From positions 1-64,000 of the forward strand of contig NZ_BAABJI010000002.1 in the NCBI RefSeq assembly GCF_039543225.1: DNA of 64,000 nt, given 5' to 3'. The first letter of the stretch is position 1, and each line of letters starts with the position of its first letter. The translations under genes and the position numbers were made by a program. This DNA is from Mucilaginibacter defluvii. GTDB lineage: Bacteria > Bacteroidota > Bacteroidia > Sphingobacteriales > Sphingobacteriaceae. The notes under the pieces were generated by a model. The model was not told where the DNA came from, did not search any database, and saw only the letters and a program-made list of their open reading frames with translations. This document shows, piece by piece, positions 18,064-27,531 of this stretch.

Positions 18064-19053
18064 TTAATAAGTATAAGCTTTCATGCTGCCGCATGAGCAG
18101 GCGCAATTTTCGTCGGTAGCGCCCAACAGGGGCAGGAAGTGGTGGTAAAAGCCAATACGGTCCTGCATGTTTTCAAAAGCATCGCCTTTGCCGCATTCAA
18201 CAGCGCCATTAATTATGTTGATGGTGCTGCCAAAACCAGGTACACGCCCGGCAGCTATTTCGGCCGCGGTAGGTTTCCATTTGCCGGTAATGGCATCATG
18301 AGCTGAGGGTTTGGGCGATTGCGGTGTCATCCAGAAATAAATGGCTGTTTTAAAAGCTACTACCGCATCCTGCTCAATAAGCTCGGGGTTGTTGAGCAAG
18401 GTCTCTTTATTACCGAATATACAATGTGATGCATAGCCATAATTGCCGTTGTAGCTTAGTTGCAGTGGCCCGCGTCCATAATATTTTTTACCCTTTACCG
18501 GCGGGTATTCATCATTAGGTAACACATAGGCTTTACCGGTGTCCGCCTCAGTTTTAAGCATCAGGCCATCGTTATACTTGCCGTTGATGCCGTGCCGGGT
18601 TTCATGTGCTATGTGCGCGAAAAAGGCGGCCAGTTCGCGTTTATTTAAAGTAGCGTCCTTCTCGTTACAAAATAAGCCATAATCAATAATGTATACGCTA
18701 TCTGGTTTTGATTTTGCCCAGTCCTCATTAAAGCCTTCATCCTGCCGCACTACGCTGCTTTTACCTGTGCGTTTATCTGTGCGTACCATTTGCAAGGCCT
18801 GGTAGGCGCGTTTGGTGATCTCTATTTTAATAGCCGCCATATCATTAACGGCTTGTACAAAGGCTTTATAAGTATAAAATTTATCGCGGTTAGGGAACAG
18901 CGCATTGAATTGCTGCTCAGATATTATTGCTGCCGGTACGGGCTTGCGTTCGGCATCGCCTTGTTTTGCCGACCCGTTGCCGCAGTTGAAGCTGAGTGTG
19001 ATAAACAATACCGGAAACAGTACAATCGGGATAAATGGCTTTGCGTATTTCAT
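18064..19053 (-). CDS. Glycoside hydrolase family 19 (chitinase-like) exported protein
   Basis: A 329-residue protein when started at ATG 19053 (the longer frame uses TTG). The N-terminus is hydrophobic and ends in LSFNC, a loose lipobox, so it may be a lipoprotein. Family 19 motifs are clear: [14 protein letters not shown] with the catalytic Glu in [24 protein letters not shown], and [13 protein letters not shown]. The family cleaves chitin or, in many bacteria, peptidoglycan-like glycans. The C-terminus has a Cys-rich end (ENCACSC). It converges with the DUF4249 gene with a gap of only 4 bp. Confidence 0.9.
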   Translation of the reverse strand: MKYAKPFIPIVLFPVLFITLSFNCGNGSAKQGDAERKPVPAAIISEQQFNALFPNRDKFYTYKAFVQAVNDMAAIKIEITKRAYQALQMVRTDKRTGKSSVVRQDEGFNEDWAKSKPDSVYIIDYGLFCNEKDATLNKRELAAFFAHIAHETRHGINGKYNDGLMLKTEADTGKAYVLPNDEYPPVKGKKYYGRGPLQLSYNGNYGYASHCIFGNKETLLNNPELIEQDAVVAFKTAIYFWMTPQSPKPSAHDAITGKWKPTAAEIAAGRVPGFGSTINIINGAVECGKGDAFENMQDRIGFYHHFLPLLGATDENCACSCGSMKAYTY

Positions 19054-19149
19054 AACAATTGGGCATCGGCAAATCAAATGTAAATATTTACTAAATTTTT
19101 CACATTCATAATAATAACAGCAGGCAATTTGTTTAATTGCACCACCGAT

Positions 19150-19707
19150 ATGAAAATTTATACTAAAACCGGCGATAAGGGATATACCTCGTTAATTGGC
19201 GGTACCCGCGTACCCAAGCACCATCTGCGTATTGAAAGCTACGGCACGGTTGATGAGCTTAACTCCTACATCGGCCTCATTCGCGATCAGGATATTGATG
19301 CGCATTACAGCGATATATTAAAACACGTGCAGGACAGGTTGTTTACCGTAGGTGCGGCGCTGGCGGCTGATCCCGAAAAATCGAAAATGGTATTGCCTGA
19401 TATTTACGAAACCGATATTGAGTTGCTGGAAGCGGAGATTGACGCCATGAACGAAAAATTGCCGCTGTTAAAACATTTCATATTGCCCGGCGGTAGTAAT
19501 GCCATATCGTACTGCCACGTGGCGCGCTGCGTTTGTCGCCGTGCTGAAAGGGTAGTGGTACATTTGGCTGACGAAAGTGCGGTGGATGAGAAAGTAGTTA
19601 TGTACCTCAATCGTTTGAGCGACTACCTTTTTACGCTGGCCAGGGCCATTGGTTTTGATGCCGGAGTGCCTGAAAATCAATGGTTGCCGAGACGGGATAA
19701 ATTGTGA
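19150..19707 (+). CDS. Cob(I)yrinic acid a,c-diamide adenosyltransferase, PduO type
   Basis: A 185-residue ATP:cob(I)alamin adenosyltransferase that makes adenosylcobalamin. The N-terminal ATP-binding segment [17 protein letters not shown] and the C-terminal [10 protein letters not shown] and [14 protein letters not shown] helices are diagnostic of the PduO family. ATG at 19150 is chosen over a TTG at 19129 because KIYTKTGD is the usual start. It is divergent from the GH19 gene. Confidence 0.95.
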   Translation: MKIYTKTGDKGYTSLIGGTRVPKHHLRIESYGTVDELNSYIGLIRDQDIDAHYSDILKHVQDRLFTVGAALAADPEKSKMVLPDIYETDIELLEAEIDAMNEKLPLLKHFILPGGSNAISYCHVARCVCRRAERVVVHLADESAVDEKVVMYLNRLSDYLFTLARAIGFDAGVPENQWLPRRDKL

Positions 19708-19716
19708 AAAAAAATA

Positions 19717-19749
19717 TTTGATATTCACTTTTAAAATATTATACTTTTG
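19717..19749 (+). promoter_or_regulatory. Bacteroidota-type promoter (TTTG / TAnnTTTG) for the DUF2795 gene
   Basis: TTTG at 19717-19720 and TACTTTTG at 19742-19749, separated by 21 bases, match the Bacteroidota -33/-7 consensus well. The start codon is 36 bases downstream of the -7 box. Confidence 0.65.
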
Positions 19750-19785
19750 CGAAATTGTTAACAAACATTAAAAACCTATATAGAT

Positions 19786-20007
19786 ATGTATTGGACACTT
19801 GAACTTGCTTCGCATCTGGAAGATGCGCCATGGCCGGCAACTAAGGATGAATTAATTGATTACGCTATACGCTCGGGTGCTCCGGTTGAAGTTATAGAGA
19901 ACTTGCAGGCTCTGGAAGACGACGGCGAACCGTACGAAAATATAGAAGAAATATGGCCTGATTACCCTACAAAGGACGATTTCTTTTTTAACGAGGACGA
20001 GTATTAA
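19786..20007 (+). CDS. DUF2795 domain protein
   Basis: A 73-residue acidic protein. WPATKDELIDYAIRSGAPVEVIENLQAL matches DUF2795, a small helical domain found across bacteria without known function. The C-terminus is strongly acidic (DDFFFNEDEY). It follows its own promoter at 19717. Confidence 0.88.
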   Translation: MYWTLELASHLEDAPWPATKDELIDYAIRSGAPVEVIENLQALEDDGEPYENIEEIWPDYPTKDDFFFNEDEY

Positions 20008-20133
20008 TGTTGCGTTGAAGTGCAATCAATCTCCAGCTTAAAGTTTTTTTTAAAAAAAATAACACTTTTTGGAATGATTTTAGTTTGATAGAAATATAAC
20101 ATAATAAACATTTATCAACTAAAACTTACTAAC

Positions 20134-20280
20134 ATGAGAGGTTTATTGTACATTATCGCAGTCATACTGGTTATCGGCTGGATATTCGGATTTTTTTTCA
20201 ACCACGCTGGCAACCTGATCCACGTACTTTTAGTTATAGCCATCATCGCGCTATTGCTGGGTGTTATCAGACGAGCGTAA
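20134..20280 (+). CDS. Lmo0937-family small membrane protein
   Basis: A 48-residue protein too short for most gene finders: it starts MRGLLYIIAVILVIGWIFGF and ends IALLLGVIRRA. It has two membrane spans with a short Phe-Asn-His loop, matching the Lmo0937 family of small stress-associated membrane proteins. A terminator follows at 20308. Confidence 0.85.
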   Translation: MRGLLYIIAVILVIGWIFGFFFNHAGNLIHVLLVIAIIALLLGVIRRA

Positions 20281-20307
20281 CCGCTGAAAATTAAAACACA
20301 TAAATAG

Positions 20308-20336
20308 AAGCCATTCCTGTTACAGGGATGGCTTTC
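20308..20336. terminator. Bidirectional intrinsic terminator between the Lmo0937-type gene and ispD
   Basis: AAGCCATTCCTG and CAGGGATGGCTTT form a stem with a TTA loop. It overlaps the 3' end of ispD, whose stop codon lies within it. Confidence 0.65.
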
Positions 20337-21006
20337 TGCTTAAGAGCAATTCTGCTATCGCGATATCTTCCGGAAAAGTAATCTTGATATTGGTGTCATT
20401 GCCTTCTATCAGATTGATATGGTAACCCGCGGCCTCCACTACGCTGGCATCATCTGTAAAGTTATCGGTGTAAGGCTGCTCGTAGGCGGTTTTAAGCTGG
20501 TTGTAGATAAAAGTTTGCGGCGTTTGCACCAGGTATATTTCTTCGCGCTTTAATGCAGATGATTTTTTGCCAATAACCCGACGCACCGAATCGCGGCTTT
20601 TAACAGCCACCACGGCGTTGCCATGAGTTTCGGCATATCGATAGGCTTTATCGATCGCTTCAGGCGCTGTAAGCGGGCGTACAGCGTCGTGTACGGCTAT
20701 TATGGTGTCATTGTTTTTTATAGCATTAAAACCATTTTTAACTGAATGAAAGCGGGTGCTGCCGCCAGCTACCAATTCATGTGGCATTTCAAACCGGTAA
20801 GTGGTGCACAATTGCCGCCAGTGATCGTGAAAATCCGGATGCATTACTACAATTATATACGGATTAGCGCGACTTTTGGCAAATGCCTCAAGTGTGTAAA
20901 ACATAAGCGGCCTGCCGTTAAGCGGTAAAAATTGCTTAGGTAGTGCAGATTGCATGCGCGTGCCCGATCCGCCGGCAACGATAATAACGTAGTTTTTTGA
21001 TGGCAT
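20320..21006 (-). CDS. ispD: 2-C-methyl-D-erythritol 4-phosphate cytidylyltransferase
   Basis: A 228-residue enzyme of the non-mevalonate isoprenoid pathway that joins CTP and MEP to give CDP-ME. It has the nucleotide-binding start VIIVAGGSGTRMQSALPKQF, the AVHDAVRPL signature and the late TDDASVVEAAG segment with the substrate-binding Asp. Length is normal. It lies downstream of queA, with a terminator-like hairpin between them. Confidence 0.95.
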   Translation of the reverse strand: MPSKNYVIIVAGGSGTRMQSALPKQFLPLNGRPLMFYTLEAFAKSRANPYIIVVMHPDFHDHWRQLCTTYRFEMPHELVAGGSTRFHSVKNGFNAIKNNDTIIAVHDAVRPLTAPEAIDKAYRYAETHGNAVVAVKSRDSVRRVIGKKSSALKREEIYLVQTPQTFIYNQLKTAYEQPYTDNFTDDASVVEAAGYHINLIEGNDTNIKITFPEDIAIAELLLSRKPSL

Positions 21007-21046
21007 ATTTGATAATTAGGCTAAGCCTTTACAAATATGTACAAAC

Positions 21047-21080
21047 AAAAAAAGAGAGATGGTATGCATCTCTCTTTTTT
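21047..21080 (-). terminator. Intrinsic terminator after queA
   Basis: AAAAAAGAGAGAT and ATCTCTCTTTTTT form a stem with a GGTATGC loop, symmetrical enough to work in either direction. It lies 17 bases after the queA stop. Confidence 0.8.
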
Positions 21081-21096
21081 ATGATATCAATCGATG

Positions 21097-22146
21097 TTAA
21101 ATGATCAGCATCGCGTCGCCGTAGCTGTAAAAGCGGTATTTTTCTTTTACAGCTATCTCGTAAGCATTCATTACATGTTCGTAACCGCCAAACGCGCAGA
21201 TCATCATCAACAGGGTTGATTCAGGCGTATGGAAGTTAGTAATCATGGAATTAGCTATGCTAAACTCATATGGCGGGAAAATGAATTTGCTTGTCCAGTC
21301 ATTCGCGGCTTTTAATGTTTTGTTGGCCGAAACAGACGACTCAATGGTACGCATACTGGTAGTGCCTACAGCACAAACACGCTTTTTATGCTCGATAGCC
21401 TTATTTACAATATCAGCTTGCTTTTGCTCGATGATAAACTGCTCCGAATCCATTTTATGCTTGGTTAAATCCTCAACCTCTACAGTACGGAATGTACCCA
21501 GGCCTACGTGCAGGGTAACCTCGGCAAATTCAACACCTTTTAATTCAAGACGTTTCATCAGCTCACGGCTAAAGTGTAAACCGGCTGTAGGAGCCGCAAC
21601 AGCGCCTTCGTGTTTGGCGAAAATAGTTTGGTAACGCTCTTTATCCTCGGCGGTAGCTTTACGCTTAATGTATTTTGGTAGCGGGGTTTCTCCCAGTATT
21701 TCTACGTTACGGCGAAACTCCTCATCAGTACCGTCGAACAAAAAACGTATTGTACGGCCACGTGAGGTAGTATTATCTACAACCTCGGCTATCAACAGGT
21801 CATCGTCGCCAAAATAAAGTTTGTTGCCAACACGGATTTTACGGGCCGGATCAACCAGTACATCCCACAGGCGAAGCTCCTTGTTCAGCTCGCGCAGCAG
21901 GAAAACTTCAATAGTGGCGCCGGTTTTTTCCTTGTTGCCATATAAGCGGGCAGGGAAAACCTTGGTGTTATTCAGGATCATCACATCCTGATCATCAAAA
22001 TAATCCAATACATCCTTGAATATCTTGTGTTCAATTTTACCGGTATCGCGGTGCAGCACCATCAGGCGAGATTCGTCGCGCTTATCAGACGGCGTATGGG
22101 CCACTAACGATTCGGGTAAATTGAATTTAAACTGAGATAATTTCAT
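21097..22146 (-). CDS. queA: S-adenosylmethionine:tRNA ribosyltransferase-isomerase
   Basis: A 349-residue enzyme that transfers and isomerises the ribosyl part of SAM to make epoxyqueuosine in tRNA. QueA landmarks are [20 protein letters not shown] at the start, [40 protein letters not shown], and [18 protein letters not shown] at the C-terminus. Length is normal for the family. Confidence 0.97.
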   Translation of the reverse strand: MKLSQFKFNLPESLVAHTPSDKRDESRLMVLHRDTGKIEHKIFKDVLDYFDDQDVMILNNTKVFPARLYGNKEKTGATIEVFLLRELNKELRLWDVLVDPARKIRVGNKLYFGDDDLLIAEVVDNTTSRGRTIRFLFDGTDEEFRRNVEILGETPLPKYIKRKATAEDKERYQTIFAKHEGAVAAPTAGLHFSRELMKRLELKGVEFAEVTLHVGLGTFRTVEVEDLTKHKMDSEQFIIEQKQADIVNKAIEHKKRVCAVGTTSMRTIESSVSANKTLKAANDWTSKFIFPPYEFSIANSMITNFHTPESTLLMMICAFGGYEHVMNAYEIAVKEKYRFYSYGDAMLII

Positions 22147-22308
22147 ATTAATATTCTGTTGGATTTTCAGGGCGCAAATGTATGAAAAATTTTATTAGTA
22201 ATGTTTAACAGATATTTAGCAGCTTTTGTGTGCGTTGTATGCACAATTAAATTAAATTTATTGTAACCAAATGCGCATGTTCATGTCTAAAAAGCAATTG
22301 TAGCCATT

Positions 22309-23556
22309 ATGCTGTTTTTAAAACTTTTTCGAGAGAGCTTTTTGTTTGCTTATGATGCCCTTAGGCAGAACAAACTGCGAACCCTGTTATCATTGCTGGG
22401 CGTTACCATTGGTATCTTCACCATCATCGCAGTATTTTCGGCGGTTGATACCTTGCGCAATAATTTGCAGAGCAGTGTAAACAAGCTGGGTAACAATAGT
22501 ATATACATACAAAAATGGCCCTGGATGTTTGGTGGCGATTATCCGTGGTGGAAATTTATACAGCGCCCGGTACCAAATATGCACGATTATGAGGAACTGA
22601 AAAAACGCAGTCAGACCGCGGCAGCCGTATCTTTCGAGATATATATTGACAGCCGGAAGGTTAAATATAAAAGCAATACAATAGACGGAGCAGTGCTTTA
22701 CGCGGTATCGCACGAGCATGCCGACGTATATAACTATGAATACCAGGACGGACGTTATTTTACCGATATGGAATCGCGCTCGGGCGCTCCGGTTACGGTT
22801 ATCGGTTATGAGATAGCCAGCCATCTCTTCCCGGCGGGTGATGCTATGGGTAAAAAAATAAAAATCATGGGCCGCTATGTTACCGTGATCGGTGTATTTA
22901 AAAAAGAGGGCGATGATATGTTGGGTATATCGGCAGATAAGGAAGTGCTGCTGCCGCTTAATTTTGCCCGTAACCTGATCGACATTAAATCCGAGAAATA
23001 TCAGCCTCAAATTGTAGTAAAAGGCAGGGAGGGCATAGCCGAAGGGGAGGTGGAAAGTGAGTTGAGAGGGGTAATGCGCTCTATCCGCCGGATAGGGCCC
23101 GGTAAGGACGATAACTTCGCGCTTAATAAAACCACGCTGTTATCCAACCAACTCGATTCGTTGTTTGGGGTAATCAACCTGGCCGGTTTGTTTATTGGCG
23201 GTTTCTCTATATTGGTAGGCGGCTTTGGCATCGCTAACATCATGTTCGTGTCGGTTAAGGAGCGTACCAACATCATCGGTATACAGAAATCATTGGGGGC
23301 AAAAAACTATTTCATATTATTGCAGTTTTTAATTGAGGCCATGGCCCTTTGCCTTATAGGCGGGGTAATAGGTTTGTTCCTGGTTTACCTGGTATCGCTC
23401 GTTGTAAAGGGTGTCGGTGATATCGAGATCGTTATCGGTACTAAAAATATCCTCATCGGTGTTTTCGGTTCGCTGGCAATCGGTATTATCTCCGGTATTA
23501 TCCCGGCGCTTAGCGCGGCAAGGCTGAATCCGGTGGACGCCATACGATCAAACTAA
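22309..23556 (+). CDS. ABC transporter permease, MacB/FtsX type
   Basis: A 415-residue integral membrane protein with the MacB layout: an N-terminal cytoplasmic helix and first span (LRTLLSLLGVTIGIFTIIAV), a periplasmic core of about 240 residues and three C-terminal spans (IANIMFVSVKERTNIIGIQKSLGA within the FtsX domain; ISGIIPALSAARLNPVDAIR at the end). No ATPase gene is adjacent, so its partner must be elsewhere. The periplasmic core has a Trp-rich insertion (WPWMFGGDYPWWKF). A DUF3347 lipoprotein gene follows by 23 bp and may be cotranscribed. Confidence 0.9.
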   Translation: MLFLKLFRESFLFAYDALRQNKLRTLLSLLGVTIGIFTIIAVFSAVDTLRNNLQSSVNKLGNNSIYIQKWPWMFGGDYPWWKFIQRPVPNMHDYEELKKRSQTAAAVSFEIYIDSRKVKYKSNTIDGAVLYAVSHEHADVYNYEYQDGRYFTDMESRSGAPVTVIGYEIASHLFPAGDAMGKKIKIMGRYVTVIGVFKKEGDDMLGISADKEVLLPLNFARNLIDIKSEKYQPQIVVKGREGIAEGEVESELRGVMRSIRRIGPGKDDNFALNKTTLLSNQLDSLFGVINLAGLFIGGFSILVGGFGIANIMFVSVKERTNIIGIQKSLGAKNYFILLQFLIEAMALCLIGGVIGLFLVYLVSLVVKGVGDIEIVIGTKNILIGVFGSLAIGIISGIIPALSAARLNPVDAIRSN

Positions 23557-23579
23557 AGGCCTCGTAAAACGCAATTTAA

Positions 23580-24104
23580 ATGAAAAGACTTTTTTTAACT
23601 GCCGCTGTAGCCGCTATGTTTTTTGCCGCTGCCTGTAATCAACCCGCCTCAAAAAAAGCGGAGCAAACCCAACGAGATACCGCTGCCGTGGCAGCAAACG
23701 CGGCGTTACCTGATAAGGACAATGTAACAGAGGTGCTTAACTCATACATCGCGTTAAAAAATGACCTGGTAAAATCAGACGGTGCCGCAAGCAAAAAAAG
23801 CGCTGAAAAATTGCAGCAGGAGCTGATTGAAGTAAAAGGCTGCAACGAAGCGGCAACTTTAGCCGGTTCCATTGCCGCAACGGATAAGGTGGATGAGCAG
23901 CGTAAAGCCTTTTTAACTTTAAGCAAGGATGTAATTACCCTGGCTAAAGGCATTAAAACGGGCAAGCCCGCCTTTGTGGCCTACTGCCCGATGGCCAATG
24001 AAGGTAAAGGCGGTTACTGGCTTTCAGAAGCTAAGGAGATTAAAAATCCTTACTACGGCGATGCCATGCTGGAGTGCGGCGAAGTAAAAGAGGAACTTAA
24101 ATAA
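23580..24104 (+). CDS. DUF3347 lipoprotein
   Basis: A 174-residue lipoprotein (lipobox AAAC at Cys19). The mature part has a four-helix-like region with VLNSYIALKNDLVKSDGA and a C-terminal CPMANEGKGGYWLS, then NPYYGDAMLECG segment, diagnostic of DUF3347. In other Bacteroidota this domain is found alone or fused to metal-efflux CusB-type proteins, and its Cys-Pro-Met and Cys-Gly pairs look suited to copper binding. That role is inference. Confidence 0.85.
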   Translation: MKRLFLTAAVAAMFFAAACNQPASKKAEQTQRDTAAVAANAALPDKDNVTEVLNSYIALKNDLVKSDGAASKKSAEKLQQELIEVKGCNEAATLAGSIAATDKVDEQRKAFLTLSKDVITLAKGIKTGKPAFVAYCPMANEGKGGYWLSEAKEIKNPYYGDAMLECGEVKEELK

Positions 24105-24113
24105 GCAACGGAA

Positions 24114-27100
24114 TTAAAGTATAGGGCCCATGATGTGGCGATACTTTGATACCTTTTCAAAAAGCGTCTCGGGCAGGAAGGGTTTGGTTAAATAATCATC
24201 CATTCCGGCCTCAAACGCTTTTGTGTATGTATCGGGCATGGCATCGGCGGTAAGGGCTATAACAGGTACCCGCGGATGTGTTTGTTTAATGATCCGCGTA
24301 GCCTCAAACCCATCCATTACCGGCATCTGCAAATCCATAATGATCATGTTATAGGTGGTTTGGGCGCTCTTTTCAACCGCTGTTTGCCCATTATCTGCCT
24401 CATCAACCATAGCTCCCCATTTTCTGAGGAATTTTGACGCGATAAGCAAGTTCATTTTATTGTCGTCAACAACAAGTATGCGCACGTCGCTCAGGTTGTT
24501 TGATAGGTTTTCCAGTTTTTTTTCAGAATTGTTACTGATTTTTTTAACCTCTACAATCTCAAAAGGTATTTTTATAGTAAACTTTGTGCCTTTATTAAGC
24601 GTACTGGTTACATCAATATCGCCGTTATGCAGGTTAACCAGGCGTTTGGTTATCGCCAGTCCGAGCCCGGTTCCGCCCATGGTGTTGTGGTGATGCATAT
24701 CCTGTATAAACGGATCGAAAATATCAGGTAGGCTTTCCGGGGCTATTCCTATACCGGTATCCGTTATGGTAAAAACTACGTCGGTAACGCCGGGGCTTGC
24801 CTGCGGCGCATTATCAATTTGTATGGTAACGCTGCCTTGATGGGTAAACTTAATACTATTGCCAATCAGATTATTCAATATCTGGCTCAAACGCACCGGG
24901 TCAGCTTGTATAAGTTCGGGCAGTTGGCTATCGGTTATCAGTTTAAGCTCAATGCCCTGTTGGCCCGCGCGCGGTAAAAACGATTGCCATATATTTTGAG
25001 CAAGCTGTATCAGGTTTACCGGCTGCTTTATCAGGTTAAACTTGCCCGCCTCTATTTTATTATAGTCCAGTATATCATTTATAATAGCCAGCAGGTTATC
25101 GCCTGAAAATTTCAACGTATTCAGGTATTCCAACTGATCCTGTTTTGGGTTTTCTGCCAAAAGTAAATTGGTAATGCCAATCACGGCGTTCATCGGCGTC
25201 CGTATCTCGTGGCTCATGGTAGAAAGGAAATCCGACTGGAATTTAGATGAGCGTTCGGCATCCTCTTTAGCCGAGATCAACTCCTGGGTAGCCTTTTGGC
25301 GGTCGGTAATGTCTTCGCCAATTGAGGTAATTTCAATCAGGTTGCCATGTTCGTCAAAGCTCATGGTATTTTGCCAGCTTATAATTATCTCGCTGCCATC
25401 CTTACAAATAACCGGGTTTATATAATGCGTTTCGTAGCTGTTGTTTATTAGCCACCCGTTAAGTGTTTCCCTGAATTGGGCAGGCACAAAACGTTCCGTC
25501 CAGTTGTGGCCGATTACCTCTTCCGGCGACATGCCGAGTATACCTGCCAGGTGCCCGTTGCAAAACGTAACCTTGCCGTTATTATCTACGGTAAGCGCGG
25601 CGAGTTTTACACTCTCCAACACCAGGCGGTACTTGTTGCGTGTACGCTCCGATTCAAACTCGGCCTTTTTGCGCTCGGTTATATCCTGCAACGTACCGAT
25701 TATTTTGCGCAGGATACCATCGCGCCGCATAACCTTACCTATGATGAGGCTCATGTGCTTGATGCTTGCGTCGGGTAAAACTATGCGGTATTCAAATGAA
25801 CGTCCGATAGCGCTCAGCGGTTCCTTTAACAGCTTGTACAGTAATTGCCGGTCGTCGGGGTGTACATGTTTAAAAAACTCGCGAACAAAGTTATTCAGCG
25901 GGATTTCCTTTTCAGTTATGTCATAAATGTTGCAAATCTCGTCAGACCAGGAGAAGCTTTTGCCGGCGAATTCATATTTCCAGTTACCGATCTTGGCAAT
26001 GGTTTGCGCCTCAATTAATTCCGCCCGACTGATCTTGGCCGATTTTTCAGACAGACGAACTTCCGTAATATCCTGCGTAACGCCCGAAATGCGTTTTACC
26101 AGTCCGTCATCCGTGTAGCTAACATCGCCGCGTATAATTTTAAGGTATTTAAGCGTACCTTTTTCGGTGATCAGCTTATGTTCAAACGTATTTACATCGC
26201 TTGAGCCCAGGTTTTGCATAAAATGCTGGGTTGCCGCAAAGTCATCAGGGTGCACGCGCGACAGATAGTATTGCTCATGTGAAAGGCCGGCCGGTAAGCC
26301 GTCAATCTCAAAAATGGTAAACAGGTACGGCGACCAATGGCTCTCGCCTGTAATATCATCGTGCCACCAGTTGGCCAGTTTGGCAATGGTTTGCGCCTCA
26401 AGTAGCAACTCCTGGTTGGTTTGCAGCGCCTGTTCGTAATCTTTTTGGTTGGTAATATCAGTTATCGCGATGGATATGCGGCCGGTATAGTTGGCCTGCC
26501 TGTCATACACCGGACTGATCTTGGCAGCAAACCACTTATCGATGCCAAAGATAGACCGGAATTCGATAGAGGTAGCTTCGTGGTTTTGAATAACAAAGTC
26601 AATAGCGTTTGATAGTGGCTGGCTTCTTTCTTTATTTACCAGGTCAGCCATACGGCTATCAAAAAAAACTTTCGGATCAAAATGAAGCGGCTTTTTTTCG
26701 TCGTACCAGATGTTTAAGGCCCGGCGGTTTTCGTCAATCTCAAAAACTATATCATTGATGGAGTTAATAAGCGAGTGCAACTGGTTGCGGCTGTCGCGGA
26801 GTTTTTGCTCGCTTAACCTTAAGGAGCTGTTTGTTTTGGTTAGCGAATCTACGGCTTTTTTCAGTTTAAGCCGGTATACCATCCTTACAATAAATATAAT
26901 GTAACCAGTTATAGTAAAGGTTATAAGCAACCCTACTAATGAAAATATGCCTATGCCCGGAGTTTCGGACACTAAATAAGCGCTGAGCACCAGCCCGAGG
27001 TTAACTGCCGTAACCGCTACAAATTCATACTGCCGGATACAAAATATGGCCAGCCCCATAAATACAACCACCGAGCTGAATATGTAGAGCGGGCTGAATT

Positions 27101-27377
27101 GCGAATGCGACAGCAACCAGTAGTTGTTTAACGCCAGGTGGCTTAGAATGGTAACGTATAAACCCGTTTTAAAATAATATTTATTTTTGATGAACGACAG
27201 GCCGATAGTGCCCAGGCAAATGCCACTGTTAAGCAACCGGAGATCAAGCGGATCGGGAAAATCCTGGCGGCATAAAAAATGGAAGGCAGGGCTTGCTATA
27301 CACAAGGCGATAAGCAGCAGGCGGTATATACTCCTGTCATTATGTATTAATAATACAAGCCTGTTATTTAGAGACAT
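24114..27377 (-). CDS. Hybrid histidine kinase/response regulator with N-terminal membrane domain and several PAS domains
   Basis: A 1087-residue protein. The first 180 residues hold about six membrane spans with no large extracellular loop. Four PAS/PAC units follow (about 195-310, 320-440, 450-570, 575-695), recognisable by ISGVTQDITEV, IIGTLQDITERKKAE and ITSIGEDITDRQ. The dimerisation domain has His723 in FLSTMSHEIRTP, the ATPase has DTGIGIAPESLPDIFDPF and GTGLGLAITKRL, and the C-terminal receiver has Asp1015 in MIIMDLQMPVMDG. The ligand is unknown. It probably passes phosphate on through an unlinked Hpt protein. It converges with the DUF3347 gene. Confidence 0.95.
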   Translation of the reverse strand: MSLNNRLVLLIHNDRSIYRLLLIALCIASPAFHFLCRQDFPDPLDLRLLNSGICLGTIGLSFIKNKYYFKTGLYVTILSHLALNNYWLLSHSQFSPLYIFSSVVVFMGLAIFCIRQYEFVAVTAVNLGLVLSAYLVSETPGIGIFSLVGLLITFTITGYIIFIVRMVYRLKLKKAVDSLTKTNSSLRLSEQKLRDSRNQLHSLINSINDIVFEIDENRRALNIWYDEKKPLHFDPKVFFDSRMADLVNKERSQPLSNAIDFVIQNHEATSIEFRSIFGIDKWFAAKISPVYDRQANYTGRISIAITDITNQKDYEQALQTNQELLLEAQTIAKLANWWHDDITGESHWSPYLFTIFEIDGLPAGLSHEQYYLSRVHPDDFAATQHFMQNLGSSDVNTFEHKLITEKGTLKYLKIIRGDVSYTDDGLVKRISGVTQDITEVRLSEKSAKISRAELIEAQTIAKIGNWKYEFAGKSFSWSDEICNIYDITEKEIPLNNFVREFFKHVHPDDRQLLYKLLKEPLSAIGRSFEYRIVLPDASIKHMSLIIGKVMRRDGILRKIIGTLQDITERKKAEFESERTRNKYRLVLESVKLAALTVDNNGKVTFCNGHLAGILGMSPEEVIGHNWTERFVPAQFRETLNGWLINNSYETHYINPVICKDGSEIIISWQNTMSFDEHGNLIEITSIGEDITDRQKATQELISAKEDAERSSKFQSDFLSTMSHEIRTPMNAVIGITNLLLAENPKQDQLEYLNTLKFSGDNLLAIINDILDYNKIEAGKFNLIKQPVNLIQLAQNIWQSFLPRAGQQGIELKLITDSQLPELIQADPVRLSQILNNLIGNSIKFTHQGSVTIQIDNAPQASPGVTDVVFTITDTGIGIAPESLPDIFDPFIQDMHHHNTMGGTGLGLAITKRLVNLHNGDIDVTSTLNKGTKFTIKIPFEIVEVKKISNNSEKKLENLSNNLSDVRILVVDDNKMNLLIASKFLRKWGAMVDEADNGQTAVEKSAQTTYNMIIMDLQMPVMDGFEATRIIKQTHPRVPVIALTADAMPDTYTKAFEAGMDDYLTKPFLPETLFEKVSKYRHIMGPIL

Positions 27378-27531
27378 CTGCCAGTTAATAATTCGAAAAT
27401 AATTAAACTAAAAACCAAAAATAAAGGTTTGTAAGGAATGTTAAAAAAACATAAAAATTACATTACAAAACCCTTGTAGCCGATAATAATACACAGATTT
27501 ATTTACATTTGTTCCACTTACATTTTTTTCT

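Noticed and set aside
25441..25926. Plus-strand frame of 161 codons inside the hybrid kinase gene
   Set aside because: It is a shadow of the PAS region of the kinase, with composition typical of antisense frames.
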